Positions 28,734 through 39,658 of a stretch of DNA of 64,000 nucleotides are shown here, in pieces. A program made the position numbers and the translations under genes. How positions within the stretch are numbered: position 1 is the first letter of the stretch; each line of letters begins with the position of its first letter. Under the pieces are notes generated by a model. That model ran no database searches and was not told the DNA's origin. It worked only from the letters and a program-made list of their open reading frames with translations. This DNA comes from SKKY01 sp965228015. Its GTDB lineage: Bacteria > Bacillota > Peptococcia > Peptococcales > SKKY01. Location of the stretch: assembly GCA_965228015.1 (NCBI GenBank), contig OZ245787.1:682001-746000 (forward strand), in the 5' to 3' direction.

Positions 28734-29823
28734 ATGAAAATTTCTATTCAAAAAGAAATTAAAACAATGATTACCAATACCAATGGCATCTGTATTAGTA
28801 TAATGATACCCGTTGCACCACCTGGGACAAGAGATGAAGAAAATAAAATAAAGATAAAAAATCTTCTGCAAAAAGCGGAAGATAAATTGATTGAATTGGG
28901 GCTGAAAAAAGCGAAGCATATGAAAGGCTAAGTGAGATAAAAGAAATATTCGGGCATCCCTCTTTTTTTTAGAAATTCAATTAGCAGTATTACAATTTAT
29001 ATTAGTAAAGATTATACAAAAACAATAAACCTGCCCTATGAAATACCTGAAAAAGTTGCTGTAGGAGAAAACTTTTTTATTAAACCTTTATTACCTTCTC
29101 TTCACGGCAATGGTGAATATTTTATCCTTGGAATCTCCAAGAATAATGCCTGGCTTTTTTCGGCTAACAGAAATAGTATCTTTGAAATAGACATTACTAA
29201 TATAACAAAGGAAGCTCAAAAACAAATTGAAATGATTGACAGCGAAAAACACTTTGTCCTGCATTCAGCAACTGGAGGAGGAAGCGGAACAATATTCCAT
29301 GGTCAGGACAGTTCAGCCCTTGAAAAAGACTTAATTAAACAATATTTCAGACTGATTGATGAAGGTTTAAAAGATATTTTAAATAAACATGAATATCCTA
29401 TGGTTTTAGCTGAAGTTGATTATCTACTCCCAATCTATCAGGAAGTAAATAAATATAATAATATTTTAAATCAGGGAATTTATGGAAATCCTGATGATCT
29501 TGGACCTCAGGTTCTTCAAAAAATCCTGGGAAATAATAGAGCCTGTTTTCAAAGAAGAAATGTTTAAAGACATAGAAAAATTTAAGAAATTAAATGGAAC
29601 AGGAAATGCCTCAGGTAATATTGAGGAAATTGTCCCTAAAGCAGAGTATGGACAAATAGAATCTCTATCCATAAATATAAATGATATTTTTGGTGGTGAT
29701 TCCTCCGACCTTTTGAATAAAATTGCTTTAAGCACAATAAAAAATAATGGAAAAGTTTATGGAATCGATACAAGTTTACATTTAAATAATCTGTCTGTTG
29801 CAAGGGCTGTATCCAGATATTGA
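28734..29823 (+). pseudogene. baeRF3-like protein (bacterial archaeo-eukaryotic release-factor family), frameshifted
   Basis: Resembles the bacterial homologues of archaeo-eukaryotic release factor eRF1 (baeRF family 3), whose function is unknown. It starts at the ATG at 28734 after GGGGG (ISIQKEIKTMITNTNGICISI). ENKIKIKNLLQKAEDKL and VGENFFIKPLLPSLHGNGE match the family N-terminal domain, and the C-terminal half contains ALEKDLIKQYFRLIDEGL and YEVNKY-like helices. Three one-base shifts are needed to join it: near 28912, near 28970 in a T8 run, and near 29520. Divergent from sulP. The assignment rests on remembered family patterns, so I hold it moderately. Confidence 0.62.
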
Positions 29824-29840
29824 AATAACCCCTCCTAAAA

Positions 29841-29874
29841 AGAAAAAGCCTGGTTTTATTCCCGGGCTTTTTCT
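29841..29874. terminator. Bidirectional terminator between baeRF3-like gene and DUF3784 gene
   Basis: AGAAAAAGCCTGG pairs with CCGGGCTTTTTCT around a TTTTATT loop, with flanking A and T runs. It overlaps the end of the DUF3784 gene. Confidence 0.82.
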
Positions 29875-30592
29875 ATGTCTTGATATAATTTTATTATTTT
29901 TGAATTATCTTTACTGTTAATAATAATTTTTCTGCCCTGGTATTCAATTACCAAGTAATCCGGAGCATCCTTCTCCAAAAACAACAAAACATTTTCCTGG
30001 TTTTCTAAGGAAAATCTGCCCTTTTTTATCTCACCAATGCTGGATCCGTTAATTCTTTTTACAATTTTAGGAATATTCTCCTCCAGTGAAATATTGGTAA
30101 TTTCACTATAATATAATTTTCTACCATAAAGACCTTTAATATCAACATATTCATCTTCCAAATCAATTACTGCTGGAATATAACTTAAATAAAGCAGGCC
30201 GGAAACAAAAATGATTGTTACAGCAAGAAATATTCCTAAAAAACAGTCTGTTTTCTTGCCTTGGCTTTTTCTTCTTCTTTGGCTTTATAAAATGACTGGG
30301 CCTTAATTACCAGATACATACTTTGCGGTAAAATTAAAAAGAACACCAGTCCTCCCAAAATATCCTGCCTAAAATAAATCATTACAGATACAATTACAAA
30401 AAGTCCTGCCATTATATACATTTGTGTAGCTAAAAAGTTTGCAAGTCCTTCTATGTCGTAACATTCCTTCTCTTCTTTTTTTGCAGTATTATATCCGGAT
30501 ATTAGCCAGTACATTTTCTTTTATTTCACCAAATATCCCATAAGAGCAATTAGTAGTGCTGATGATAAAATTATAAGTAATGTAATTTCCAT
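29856..30592 (-). pseudogene. DUF3784 membrane protein with C-terminal PH-like domain, stop and frameshift
   Basis: The start is an ATG at 30592 (EITLLIILSSALLIALMGYLVK), a first membrane helix, followed at once by TAA (30521-30523). The frame then continues with KKMYWLISGYNTAKKEEKE, the DUF3784 signature, and two more membrane segments. A lost T near 30238 moves the next part to another frame: a fourth helix (FLGIFLAVTIIFVSGLLY), then a PH-like domain (YGRKLYYSEITNI to KLYQDIEKA) ending at 29856. I read all of this as one gene of about 244 codons, because DUF3784 proteins usually have this layout. Function unknown. Downstream of the DUF6125 gene on the same strand. Confidence 0.7.
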
Positions 30593-31097
30593 TTATTCTA
30601 TTTTAAACCTCCATCCATAATGCCAGCCTGATCCTGTTTTATCTGGGGGACAGCCAATTACTTCAGTCTTAATTCTACTGTCAATTTCAGAGGCAAAATA
30701 TCCATATTCAACTTTTCCAACTTCTTTGCAAGGAAAATATTCTAATTCTTTTAGTTCCCTTGCTCTCTGTACTCTGCAAGTTTCCATATAAAATTCCAAA
30801 GTTTTTTATTTACCCAAATTGCTTTTTGCTTATTAATAAATGCATACATTCTGTACTTTAAACATTTTTCAAGAGCTTCAAGCCCCCGTCTTTTTCTATA
30901 TTTAGCAGTTTCATTATTCTTCTAGCTTCAAGGATGGTTTGTTTTCTCCAGGCTTCAATGTCTATTTCAATAGCTTTGTCTATTCCATACTCTTTTTCAA
31001 CTCTCTGAAACCAGAGGCCATCATGGGAAAGCCATCTTTTAGCAAAATCAATTACAAGTTCTTTCCACATTTCTTCTGGTACATAATCATATTTCAT
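30593..31097 (-). pseudogene. DUF6125-like protein, frameshifted
   Basis: Small cytosolic protein of about 167 codons resembling DUF6125. The N-terminus (VPEEMWKELVIDFAKRWLSHDGLWF) contains the family's SHDGxWF block. The C-terminus (YFPCKEVGKVEYGYFASEID, then IGCPPDKTGSGWHYGW) carries the conserved Cys and Trp residues. Two shifts, near 30885 and near 30805, separate the halves. The start at 31097 is 7 bases after the TVP38-type gene, so it is probably in one operon with it and the DUF3784 gene. The biochemical role is unknown. The family assignment is from memory of motifs. Confidence 0.6.
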
Positions 31098-31104
31098 TAA
31101 TAAT

Positions 31105-31644
31105 TCACTTCCTGTTCTTATATTTATAAACAGTTCCCGGATCTACAAAAATCAATAGGAGTATTACTATGGCTATCCAAAACTTAGGATCCCCAGGAGA
31201 CATAATATTTGAGCCTAAATAAGTATAAGCAAATATTCTTGGAGAAACTCCGATTATCGTTCCAATAAGGTAAGGTTTCATTTTTACTCCTGGCAGACCT
31301 GCGGAATAACTAATTAAATCAAAACTTATCATAGGAATAAATCTTATTAAAATCATATTTCTAAGACCTTTCTCATCAACCCGGTCTCTCACGGCACAAA
31401 TTCTGCTTCTCCATTTCATAGGTAAAAAGTCTATTCCTATTTTATTAGCTATAACATGGGCAGTCAAAGCACTTAACAATGCTCCAACAATTGCAATTAT
31501 TCCTCCACAAAATCCGCCAAATGCCAAACCGCTGGCAAAATAAATTATAATTATTGGGAAAAAAATTATTAGCCTTATTAAAGAAAATCCCAGAAATATT
31601 AAGGGTCCAAACATACCAAAGGATAAAATATAACCGCGAATCAT
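31105..31644 (-). CDS. TVP38/TMEM64 (SNARE-associated) family membrane protein, possibly N-terminally truncated
   Basis: DedA/TVP38-type membrane protein of 179 residues. Core motifs are FFPIIIIYFASGLAFGGFCGGIIAIVG (read in two helices), the central RVDEKGLRNMILIRFIPM block and SYSAGLPGVKMKPYLIGTIIG. Family members normally begin about 40 residues earlier with an extra helix. Here an in-frame TAA lies just upstream of TPEMIRGYILSF, so the N-terminus may be lost or frameshifted. Role in lipid scrambling or membrane homeostasis is only inferred from the superfamily. First gene of a run with DUF6125 and DUF3784 genes. Confidence 0.78.
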   Translation of the reverse strand: MIRGYILSFGMFGPLIFLGFSLIRLIIFFPIIIIYFASGLAFGGFCGGIIAIVGALLSALTAHVIANKIGIDFLPMKWRSRICAVRDRVDEKGLRNMILIRFIPMISFDLISYSAGLPGVKMKPYLIGTIIGVSPRIFAYTYLGSNIMSPGDPKFWIAIVILLLIFVDPGTVYKYKNRK

Positions 31645-31873
31645 CTCCGGCGTAAATTAGCTGTACCTTTTTTGAAGATTTAAAATTATTATAATAAAAA
31701 CTAAGCTTGATATTGTTTTTAAAATATTTTTTTGGTAAATGCGCTTTTTAATATTAGATACATAAAAATACCACACTTTTTTTATTTTTCCTTACCTGTT
31801 TTTTTACCCTGATATTGTAATAATTAATATAAAAGGATAATATCAACAAAAGCTTTAAGACAGGAATGATAAA

Positions 31874-32274
31874 ATGAATAGATTTCATGTTTCAGTTAAA
31901 GGATTTATTATATGGGAAGATAAATATCTTTTTATAAAAAAGTAAGTAATGGTTCAAAAAACCAAAGTTACTGGGAATTGCCTGGAGGAGGTTTAGATTT
32001 CGGGGAATTACCTGAAGATGGTTTAGCAAAAGAAATAAAGGAAAGAACCAATTTGGAAATAATTGTATTAAGACCGTTAATTACCTGGAGTTTTATAAAA
32101 AACAATAATAAACAAGTCATTGGTATTACATACTTATGTGAAGCAAAAAACAATACTGTAATAATCTCTGAAGAACACGAAGATTTTGCCTGGGTAAAAA
32201 AGGAAGATTTTGATAATATTAACCTGCTCCCGGAATTAAAAGAAGATATAAAAAAATGGATAACTTTTCCCTAA
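31874..32274 (+). pseudogene. NUDIX-fold hydrolase with degenerate Nudix box, frameshifted
   Basis: Begins at the ATG at 31874 (NRFHVSVKGFIIWEDKYLF). A missing A near 31940 shifts the frame before VSNGSKNQSYWELPGGGLDFGE. The Nudix box reads GGGLDFGELPEDGLAKEIKER in two short parts, ending KERTNL where the family has REUxEExGU. The Arg is Lys and the second catalytic Glu is Arg, so metal-dependent hydrolysis is doubtful. The C-terminus (HEDFAWVKKEDF, LPELKEDIKKWI) matches small MutT-like proteins. Alone between two minus-strand operons. Confidence 0.72.
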
Positions 32275-32299
32275 TAAGAGTTAAGCATCCATTTTTATT

Positions 32300-33175
32300 T
32301 TAGGCTTTAAGTCTGTTTATTCTGTCATCCAGATCTGGGTGAGATGATAATAGCTTCATCATTTTTCCAGGACCACCATTAATTTTTAGTGTCTGAACTG
32401 ATTCCTAATTTGTTTGAACCATTCTTACATTAGCCTTTAACTGTTCCAAAGCTCTAATCATTTTATCTTTCCCAGCAAGGTCTGCTCCACCCTGATCTGC
32501 TCTGTATTCTCTGTGTCTTGAAAAAGCCATAACAGCAATACTTCCAAGAATACCAAATAATATCTGGAAAGCAATAATTGCAATAAAATGTACTAAATTT
32601 GCCAGTTCTTCTTTAACAAATCTTGATACAAAAAATGCCGCAACTCTAGATAAGAAAACAACAAAGGTATTAACTACACCCTGAATTAAAGTCATAGTAA
32701 CCATGCCGCCATTGGCAATATGAGCTACCTCATGGGCAAGAACCCCCTCAACTGCATCTTGGTCAAGCTTTTGCAATAATCCTGCAGATACTGCAACTAA
32801 TGCTTTATTTTTTGTTGCTCCTGTTGCAAAGGCGTTTACCTCTGGAGGGTTGTAAATTCCAACCTCAGGCATAACAGTTATTCCAGCATTTCTGGACATT
32901 CTATATACTTTATTTATTAAATCTTCTTCCACAGAACTAAGATTGCCCTGAGGATTGATAGCTTTTACCCCCATCATTGTTTTTGCCATCCAGCGAGACA
33001 TCGCAAGGGAAATAAAAGCTCCTGCAAAACCGACAACTGCACTGAAAGCTAACAAACTGCCATAATCAAGTCCATATTGTGTAATATAATTACCTATAAC
33101 CAATACGGAAGTGGCAACAACGATTGTTAATACTACTAGAAAGTTCACCAACACTAAAAGTGCTATTCTTTTCAA
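32300..33175 (-). pseudogene. Second HtpX M48 metalloprotease, single in-frame UAG
   Basis: M48B metalloprotease of 291 codons if one stop is ignored. Two N-terminal helices are followed by PPEVNAFATGATKNKALVAV, the zinc motif HEVAH (about residue 144) and the distal ligand region FSRHREYRADQGGADLAG. The frame meets TAG at 32405-32407 after MVQTN, then continues without error (ESVQTLKINGG, LLSSHPDLDDRINRLKA) to a TAA at 32300. Family members of normal length include this C-terminus, and Gln is plausible at the stop. The truncated form would keep all catalytic residues, so it may still work. It is a paralogue of the htpX at the window start, but lacks a lemA neighbour. Confidence 0.9.
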
Positions 33176-33256
33176 ATATAATCCTCCTTTAAATACAAAT
33201 TTAATAATAATTTTAACATAAATTTGTGGACGAACAATAAAAAATTTTTAACTTTT

Positions 33257-33979
33257 TTACAAAATTTGTCCTAAAAACTCTTTAGTTCTTTCCTCTTTAG
33301 GATTATTAAAAATTTCTTCTGGTGTACCCTCTTCAACAATAACTCCTTGATCAATAAATACAACTCTGTCAGCAACTTCTCTTGCAAAACCCATTTTATG
33401 AGTCACCACCATCATTGTCATTCCTTCATTTGCTAAGTCCTTTATTACCTGAAGAACTTCACTAACAAGTTCAGGGTCTAAAGCTGACGTAGGCTCATCA
33501 AATAGCATAACCTTAGGATGCATTGCCAGAGCACGGGCTATTGCTACTCTTTGTTTTTGACCTCCGGAAATAATGGAAGGATATACCTGAGCTTTATCAG
33601 AGAGACCTACCTTTTCCAACATTTTTAAAGCTTCTTTTTCTGCATCTTCATAGTTATATTTTTTTACCTGAATTAAACCTTCTATTGCATCCCCAATAGC
33701 TGTCATATGAGGGAAAAGATTAAAATGCTGAAAAACCATTCCAACTTCCTGTCTTATTAAATTAAGATCCTTTGACTTAGGGTCTATTACTTTGCCTTCT
33801 ATACTAATTGTTCCCTTTTGAGGTTTTTCTAAAAAATTTACACAACGAAGCATTGTACTTTTACCAGATCCACTGGCTCCAATGATTACAACTACTTCAC
33901 TCTCTTCAACTTTTAAATCAATCCCCCTGAGAACTTTCACTTTTCCACAAGACTTGTATAGTCTTTTAATTTCAATCAA
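33257..33979 (-). CDS. Polar amino-acid ABC transporter ATPase (GlnQ type)
   Basis: ABC ATPase of 240 residues of the polar amino-acid class. Walker A GASGSGKST (about residues 33-41), QxGMVFQHFNLFPH Q-loop, signature SGGQKQRVAIARAL (about 138-151), Walker B VMLFDEPTSALDPE and switch VTHKMGFAREVADR are canonical. It lies 15 bases downstream of the permease gene and belongs with the binding-protein gene at 34852. Substrate probably glutamine or a related polar amino acid, not proven. Intact. Confidence 0.95.
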   Translation of the reverse strand: MIEIKRLYKSCGKVKVLRGIDLKVEESEVVVIIGASGSGKSTMLRCVNFLEKPQKGTISIEGKVIDPKSKDLNLIRQEVGMVFQHFNLFPHMTAIGDAIEGLIQVKKYNYEDAEKEALKMLEKVGLSDKAQVYPSIISGGQKQRVAIARALAMHPKVMLFDEPTSALDPELVSEVLQVIKDLANEGMTMMVVTHKMGFAREVADRVVFIDQGVIVEEGTPEEIFNNPKEERTKEFLGQIL

Positions 33980-33993
33980 TTTATTTTCCCTCC

Positions 33994-34778
33994 TTAAACT
34001 CTGTGATCACTTACTCCTAATTTTCTTTCAACTCTGAATACTATATAGGTAAATACACTTGTAAGAAGCAGATAATATATTTCCTGCTACAACAAGCATT
34101 TCCATCATCATAAAGTTTGATGAGGCAAGCTGACGGCTTTTTAATATTAATTCGCTAACCGCAATTGTACTTGCCAGTGAAGAATCTTTAAGAGCTATAA
34201 TAAACTGATTTCCTAAGGGAGGAATTGCTCTTTTAAAAGCCTGGGGAAGGATTATTCTTTTCATAGACTGCCAGGATGTCATCCCTATAGATAAAGCGGC
34301 TTCTCTCTGGCCTCTGTCAACTGATGTAATTGCTCCTCTGAATATTTCTGCAATATAAGCGGCATTATGAATCCCTAAAGCTATTATTGCAGCTGGATAT
34401 CCGGGTATTTTAACTACTGAAGAAAGTCCATAACATATGATAAATAACTGCAGTAATAATGGTGTTTCTCTTATTAAAAAGATGCACAATCTTGCAAGAA
34501 CTTCAAAAATCCAAATTTTTGAAGTTCTCATTAAACCAATGATTATTCCAAGAACTAAACCAAAAAGGATACCAAAAGTTGTTATTTGTAATGTAGCTAT
34601 TACTCCCTCTCTAAATAATGGCAAATATTCTGGAATAACTCCAAAATTTCAAGGAAAATAATGGCTTATATTTTGCCAGACTATATATATCATTAGAAAA
34701 AACCTGCAATTGACCCTGCTTTTCCTAAATTACTTTTATTTTTTTCAAACCAGCTTTTTTATCTTTTGTTGAATCCAT
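33994..34778 (-). pseudogene. Polar amino-acid ABC permease, frameshifted
   Basis: His/Glu/Gln/Arg-type permease. The body (34654-34080) shows EYLPLFREGVIATLQITTFG, the family LIRETPLLLQLFIICYGL block and the EAA loop IFRGAITSVDRGQREAALSIGM (read with its GM end apart). A shift near 34075 moves the last helix (YLLLTSVFTYIVFRVERKLG) to another frame, ending at 33994. Upstream of the body, the probable N-terminal helix (MIYIVWQNISHYF) is separated by TGA at 34649-34651 and further shifts, with a candidate start ATG at 34778. Membrane partner of the ATPase at 33257 and the lipoprotein at 34852. Confidence 0.85.
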
Positions 34779-34805
34779 AATGTCACTTTCTTTATATTTA
34801 TGTTC

Positions 34806-34844
34806 AAAATAAAAAGCGGCTCTCATTTTTGAGAAGAGAGCCGC
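34806..34844 (-). terminator. Terminator/attenuator between binding-protein and permease genes
   Basis: On the minus strand, GCGGCTCTC and GAGAGCCGC pair across a loop of about 11 bases, followed by a T5ATTTT tract. It would let the binding protein be made in excess of the permease and ATPase. Confidence 0.87.
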
Positions 34845-34851
34845 AATAGAC

Positions 34852-35661
34852 TTATTTTACTGTAATATCTTCTCCGTTATGCCATTTCTCACTAATATCT
34901 GTCATTATTCCTTCTTCATGTAACTCTGTTAATATTGTATTTAGCTTTTCCAGCAACTCAACATCATCTTTATTTACTGCTATTGCCATTTCTTCAAGCC
35001 TTAACAGATCCCCTGTCAGCATAAGTTCTTCTCCACCAGCAATTTGTTCTATTCCTCCAAGGGCTACAAGTCTGTCTGTAATAACTCCATCTATTCTTCC
35101 ATTTATTAATTCCATGAAAGTTTGGTTATCATCCTGGTAAAGCTTCACTTCTGCTCCAAGAGCCTTAGCATCTTCTACAAAAGTAGTACCTGTAGCTACA
35201 CCAATTATCTTACCTTCCATTTGGTCAGTGTCTGTAATTCCAGAATCTTCTCTGACTACTAATTGTGCTCCTGAGTAGTAATAAGGAATTGCAAAGTTTA
35301 CAACCTCTGATCTCTCTGGAGTAATTGCCATACTACCAAGAATTCCATCAAACCTTCCTGTTCTTAAACCTTCGATGAGACCATCCCAATCTGAAGTTAT
35401 ATAATTTAGTTCTACGCCAAGTTTTTCAGCAATTGCTTTTCCAGCGTCCACATCAAAACCTACTACTTCTTCACCTTCAAAGAAATTGAAGGGTGGATAC
35501 CCTCCACTGCCGACCACGGTAAAGGTTCCTGATTCCAGAATTTCTTCAAGACGATTAAGACTTTTGTCTTCCTGGGAATCCTTACCGCATCCGGCTAAAG
35601 CTACAACTGACAACATTAGTACAACAATTAAAACCCAACTTATTTTTTTACTTCGATACAT
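34852..35661 (-). CDS. Extracellular amino-acid-binding lipoprotein (SBP family 3)
   Basis: Periplasmic-type binding lipoprotein of 269 residues. The signal peptide ends in the lipobox VALAGC (Cys at about 25). Family 3 hallmarks are SGGYPPFNFFEGEEVVGFDVD split at about residues 52-71, LGSMAITPERSEVVNFAIPYYYSG and the hinge strand IIGVATGTTFVEDAK. It captures amino acids outside the membrane for the permease and ATPase encoded downstream. Start ATG at 35661 follows AAGGGAG. Intact. First gene of the ABC operon. Confidence 0.95.
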   Translation of the reverse strand: MYRSKKISWVLIVVLMLSVVALAGCGKDSQEDKSLNRLEEILESGTFTVVGSGGYPPFNFFEGEEVVGFDVDAGKAIAEKLGVELNYITSDWDGLIEGLRTGRFDGILGSMAITPERSEVVNFAIPYYYSGAQLVVREDSGITDTDQMEGKIIGVATGTTFVEDAKALGAEVKLYQDDNQTFMELINGRIDGVITDRLVALGGIEQIAGGEELMLTGDLLRLEEMAIAVNKDDVELLEKLNTILTELHEEGIMTDISEKWHNGEDITVK

Positions 35662-35750
35662 CCTATTTCTCCCTTCAACTTTGGCTTGTCATTACTGACA
35701 ACATTATATTACCACAGGTTGCCTCTTGGTGTAAATTGAACAAAAGAAAA

Positions 35751-35767
35751 CCCACTTAAACAGTGGG
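35751..35767 (-). terminator. Terminator downstream of purL
   Basis: CCCACT and AGTGGG pair with a 5-base loop. On the minus strand the hairpin is followed by TTTTCTTTTG, 20 bases after the purL stop. Confidence 0.7.
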
Positions 35768-35788
35768 CTTATAAGTGTAACTATAATT

Positions 35789-38700
35789 TTAGGAAAAATA
35801 GGATATACCTGCGGAAAACAGTTCCATATCTTTTTTCCCAGGAACATTTATTCCTACATTTTCTCTCATTCTTTCTGTATGACCCATTTTACCAAGAACT
35901 TTTCCATCTGGACTTGCAATACATTCAATTGCCATTACAGAGCCATTTGGATTATATACTATATCATAGGTTAGGTTATTGTTTAAGTCAACATACTGGG
36001 CGCCTATCTGACCATTCTTAATTAATTTGTCTAATTCTTTTTCATTAGCATAGAATTTTCCTTCCCCGTGGGAAAGAGCTACAGTTGAAATATTTCCTGG
36101 TTGATAATTTGCAAGCCATGGTGATGAATTTAACACTATCTTAGTTCTGGCAAAGCAAGAAATATGTCTACCAATCTTGTTAAATGTAAGGGTTGGAGTA
36201 TCTTCCTCTATATCTCTAATTTCGCCATAGGATACTAATCCAAGTTTAATTAACGCCTGGAACCCATTGCAAATACCTAGTATTAATCCATCTCTATTTT
36301 TCAATAAATCCATTACTGCTTCTTTTACTCTTGGGTTTCTAAATACTGTAGCGATAAATTTCCCTGAACCATCCGGCTCGTCTCCAGTACTAAATCCTCC
36401 TGGAAGTGCAATTATCTGAGCTTGAATTATATAATTAACTATCTTATTAATTGATTCTTCAATATCTGAAGGCTTAAGATTTTTAAATACCATTAATTCA
36501 GTCTTACCTCCAGCTTCATTAAAAGCTTTAGCCGTATCGTACTCACAATTTGTTCCAGGGAAAACAGGAATGAATACTTTGGGAGAAGTAATTTTTATCT
36601 TGCTGCTCTTTTTTGGTGATGAAATTACAGGTACTTCTTTCATTATTCCAGATGCTTCTTCTCTTACAGGGAAAGTTTTCTCTAAAGGTTCTTCCCAAAA
36701 TTTTTGTGCAAGGGAAAAGTCAATATTAACTTCATTAATAATTATTTTACACTCGGAAATGGTTTTTTCAAGAGTTGCATATTTTAATCCTTCCAGCAAT
36801 AATTCTGGTTTTTCCTCTGGAGTTAGTTCAAGGATTATTGAACCGTAATCAGGGTGAAATAAATTATCTTCCGAGAACTCTCTTGCAAACTCAAAACCTA
36901 TTTTATTACCAAAAGACATTTTGGAAATACCAGCAGCTATACCCCCATGTCTAACACTTTGAGCAGATATAATTTTGCCATTTTGAATTAATTTAAATAG
37001 TTTAGAATGATTATCTTTTAGCTGATTAAAATCAGGAATTTCCTGACTATCTTTATCTAATTGCAGAAGAATAACTTCACTTCCTGATTTTTTAAATTCA
37101 GGAGACAGAACCTTATCATCCTGGACTGCTGTAACTGCAAAAGATACTACAGTTGGAGGAACGTTGATTTCCTTAAATGTTCCAGACATACTGTCTTTAG
37201 CTCCTATTGCAGGTATTTCCAGCTGATTCATTATATAGTTTGCTCCTAAAAGTGCTGAAAAAGGTTTCCTCCACTTTTCTGGACTGTCACCTAATTCTTC
37301 AAAATACTCTTGTAAACTAAGCCTTACTTTTTTATAGTCCCCACCAATTGCTGCAACCTTTGCAATCGATTCCAATACTGCATACATTACACCATGGAAA
37401 GGACTCCATTTGCCAATCTTTGGATTATATCCATAGGTCATCACTGTAGCCGTTGAAGTATTCCCTTCAACAAGAGGAACTTTGCAAACCATTCCCTCAG
37501 CAGGAGTTAGCTGCTGAATTCCTCCTAAAGGCATTAAAACTGAACCTGCACCGATAGTGCTGTCAAACATTTCAGTCATTCCTTTTTGACTGGCAACATT
37601 TAAATCTTTTAAGTTTTCAAGCCATTTTTCTTCCAAAGAGCTTTTATCTCCTATAAACTCAGGTGCTTTTATAAAATAGTTTTCATCCTTCGATGATGAG
37701 GTAACTTTTATTTCTGTATTCTGCTTTACACCATTAGTATCAAGGAATTCTCTGCTAAGGCTTACTATTCTTTGCCCTGCCATTTCATAATTAATCTTCC
37801 AGTGTCAGTAACTTTAGCAACAACTGTGGCTTCAACATTCTCTTCTGAAGATAATTCAATAAATCTTTCAACATTTTCAGGAGATACTACCACTACCATT
37901 CTTTCCTGAGACTCTGAAATAGCTAGCTCCGTTCCATCAAGACCTTCATATTTTTTTGGAACAGCATCTAAATTCACTTCAAGACTTTCTGTTAATTCAC
38001 CGACGGCAACAGAAACTCCCCCTGCACCAAAGTCATTACATCTTTTAATCATCTTGCTTACTTCAGGATTTCTGAACAATCTTTGAATTTTTCTCTCTGT
38101 TGGAGGATTCCCCTTTTGAACCTCTGCGCCGCAGGAAAAAATTGATTCTTCATCATGTTCCTTGGAAGATCCCGTAGCTCCTCCACAACCATCTCTTCCT
38201 GTTCTTCCACCAACAAGAATAATTACATCATCTTTAACTGGTCTCTCTCTGACAACATTTTCCTTAGGTACAGCTGCAATTACTGTTCCTACTTCCATTC
38301 TTTTTGCAACAAAATCCTCATCATAAACCTCTGCAACCTGACCTATTGCCAAACCGATTTGATTACCATAGGAACTATATCCATGGGCTGCTTCTCTGGT
38401 TATTTTTCTTTGAGGCAGCTTCCCAGGAATTGTATTTTCAACAGATATTCTTGGGTCTGCAGCACCTGTTACTCTCATTGCCTGATACACATAACTTCTC
38501 CCAGAAAGAGGGTCTCTGATAGCTCCCCCAAGGCAGATAGCTGCCCCCAAAGGGTTCTATTTCCGTTGGGTGATTATGTGTTTCGTTTTTAAACATAATT
38601 AAATAGTCTTCTTCTGAACCATCGACATCAACTTTCACATTAATACTGCAAGCATTGATCTCTTCAGAAACATCCAGATCATCAAGTTTCCCTTTTTTCT

Positions 38701-39561
38701 TAATTCTTTCATAGAAATAACTGCCAGATCCACCAGAGAAGTATCCCTATCCTTTGCAGCATCACCATATACATAATCTCTTCCTTTAATGTATAAATCA
38801 TAGGCTTTTTCTATGGCAGAAAAATAATCGGACTCTTCGAATTCAATTTTTTCAATTCTGGTTAAAAATGTTGTATGTCTGCAATGATCTGACCAGTAAG
38901 TATCTATTAATTTCAGTTCAGTAATTGTTGGATTTCTTTTTTCTGTATCCCTAAAATATTCCCTGGAGAATAAAAGATCTTCAAAGCTCATTGCAAAACC
39001 CTGCTTATCGGCAAAGTTTTTTAATTCTCCTTCTGACATATTAATAAAGTTATCAATTACTTCAACATCCTCGGGAGTTTCATATTTTTGTTCAAGGGTA
39101 TCTGGTTTATCTTGTGAAGCTTCCCTTGAATCTACAGGATTTATTAAATAGTTTTTAATTTTTGCGAAATTTTGTTCAGAAATATTTCCAGCAAAAACAT
39201 ATATTTTCGCCGATTTTTTTGTTGGTTTTTTCTTTTGGGTTAAAATCTGAACGCACTGTTCTGTGGAATCACTTCTCTGATCGTATTGACCGGGAAGATA
39301 CTCAACTCCAAAATATCTTTCCTTTTCATTTAAAAGAAATGTCTCATCATATACATTATCAGTATTTCCCTCAGAAAAAATATTGTTTCCGGCTGTTACA
39401 TATTCTTCCTCTGTTACGCCTTCAACATCATATCTATTTATTATTCTTACCTTCTCAATGTCTTTAATTAATAGATTTTCTTTTATATCCTTCAAAAGAT
39501 GGTCACTTGCAACGGAAAAACCTTCTTTTTTCTCAACAAAAAGCCTTTTCACCTTAAACAT
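35789..39561 (-). pseudogene. purL: Phosphoribosylformylglycinamidine synthase (PurL, large single-chain), frameshifted
   Basis: Single-chain FGAM synthase of about 1250 codons, with synthetase halves fused to a glutaminase. Start ATG at 39561 has a GGAGTG site. N-terminal region: DTYWSDHCRHTTFLT and MFKNETHNHPTEIEPFGG. Middle: GGRTGRDGCGGATGSS and CNDFGAGGVSVAVGEL. C-terminal class-I glutaminase: FPGTNCEYDTAKAF, GICNGFQAL with the nucleophile Cys, and ALSHGEGKFY. Three one-base shifts divide it: near 38690 (before LDDLDVSEEINACS), near 38550 (after FGG) and near 37780 (in MKWQGK-RIVSLS). Without repair the cell would need another route to purines. An assembly error is plausible, since three small indels in an otherwise conserved enzyme would otherwise imply purine auxotrophy. 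Confidence 0.93.
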
Positions 39562-39658
39562 AAAACCACTCCAATCTTTTATTTGATTTAATTTTATCAT
39601 ATGGATTATAATAGTTATAATTAATATATTTAATATTATTGATAAGAGGTGCTTATTA

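Noticed and set aside
31645..31873. Gene in the spacer before the Nudix gene
   Set aside because: About 230 AT-rich bases with no open frame that has coding character.
34649..34651. TGA in the amino-acid permease as another Arg-site stop
   Set aside because: The surrounding N-terminal region needs further frameshifts and is weakly conserved, so I could not tell which residue belongs there.
39562..39658. Purine riboswitch upstream of purL
   Set aside because: The intergenic region is under 100 bases, very AT-rich and shows no purine-aptamer core.
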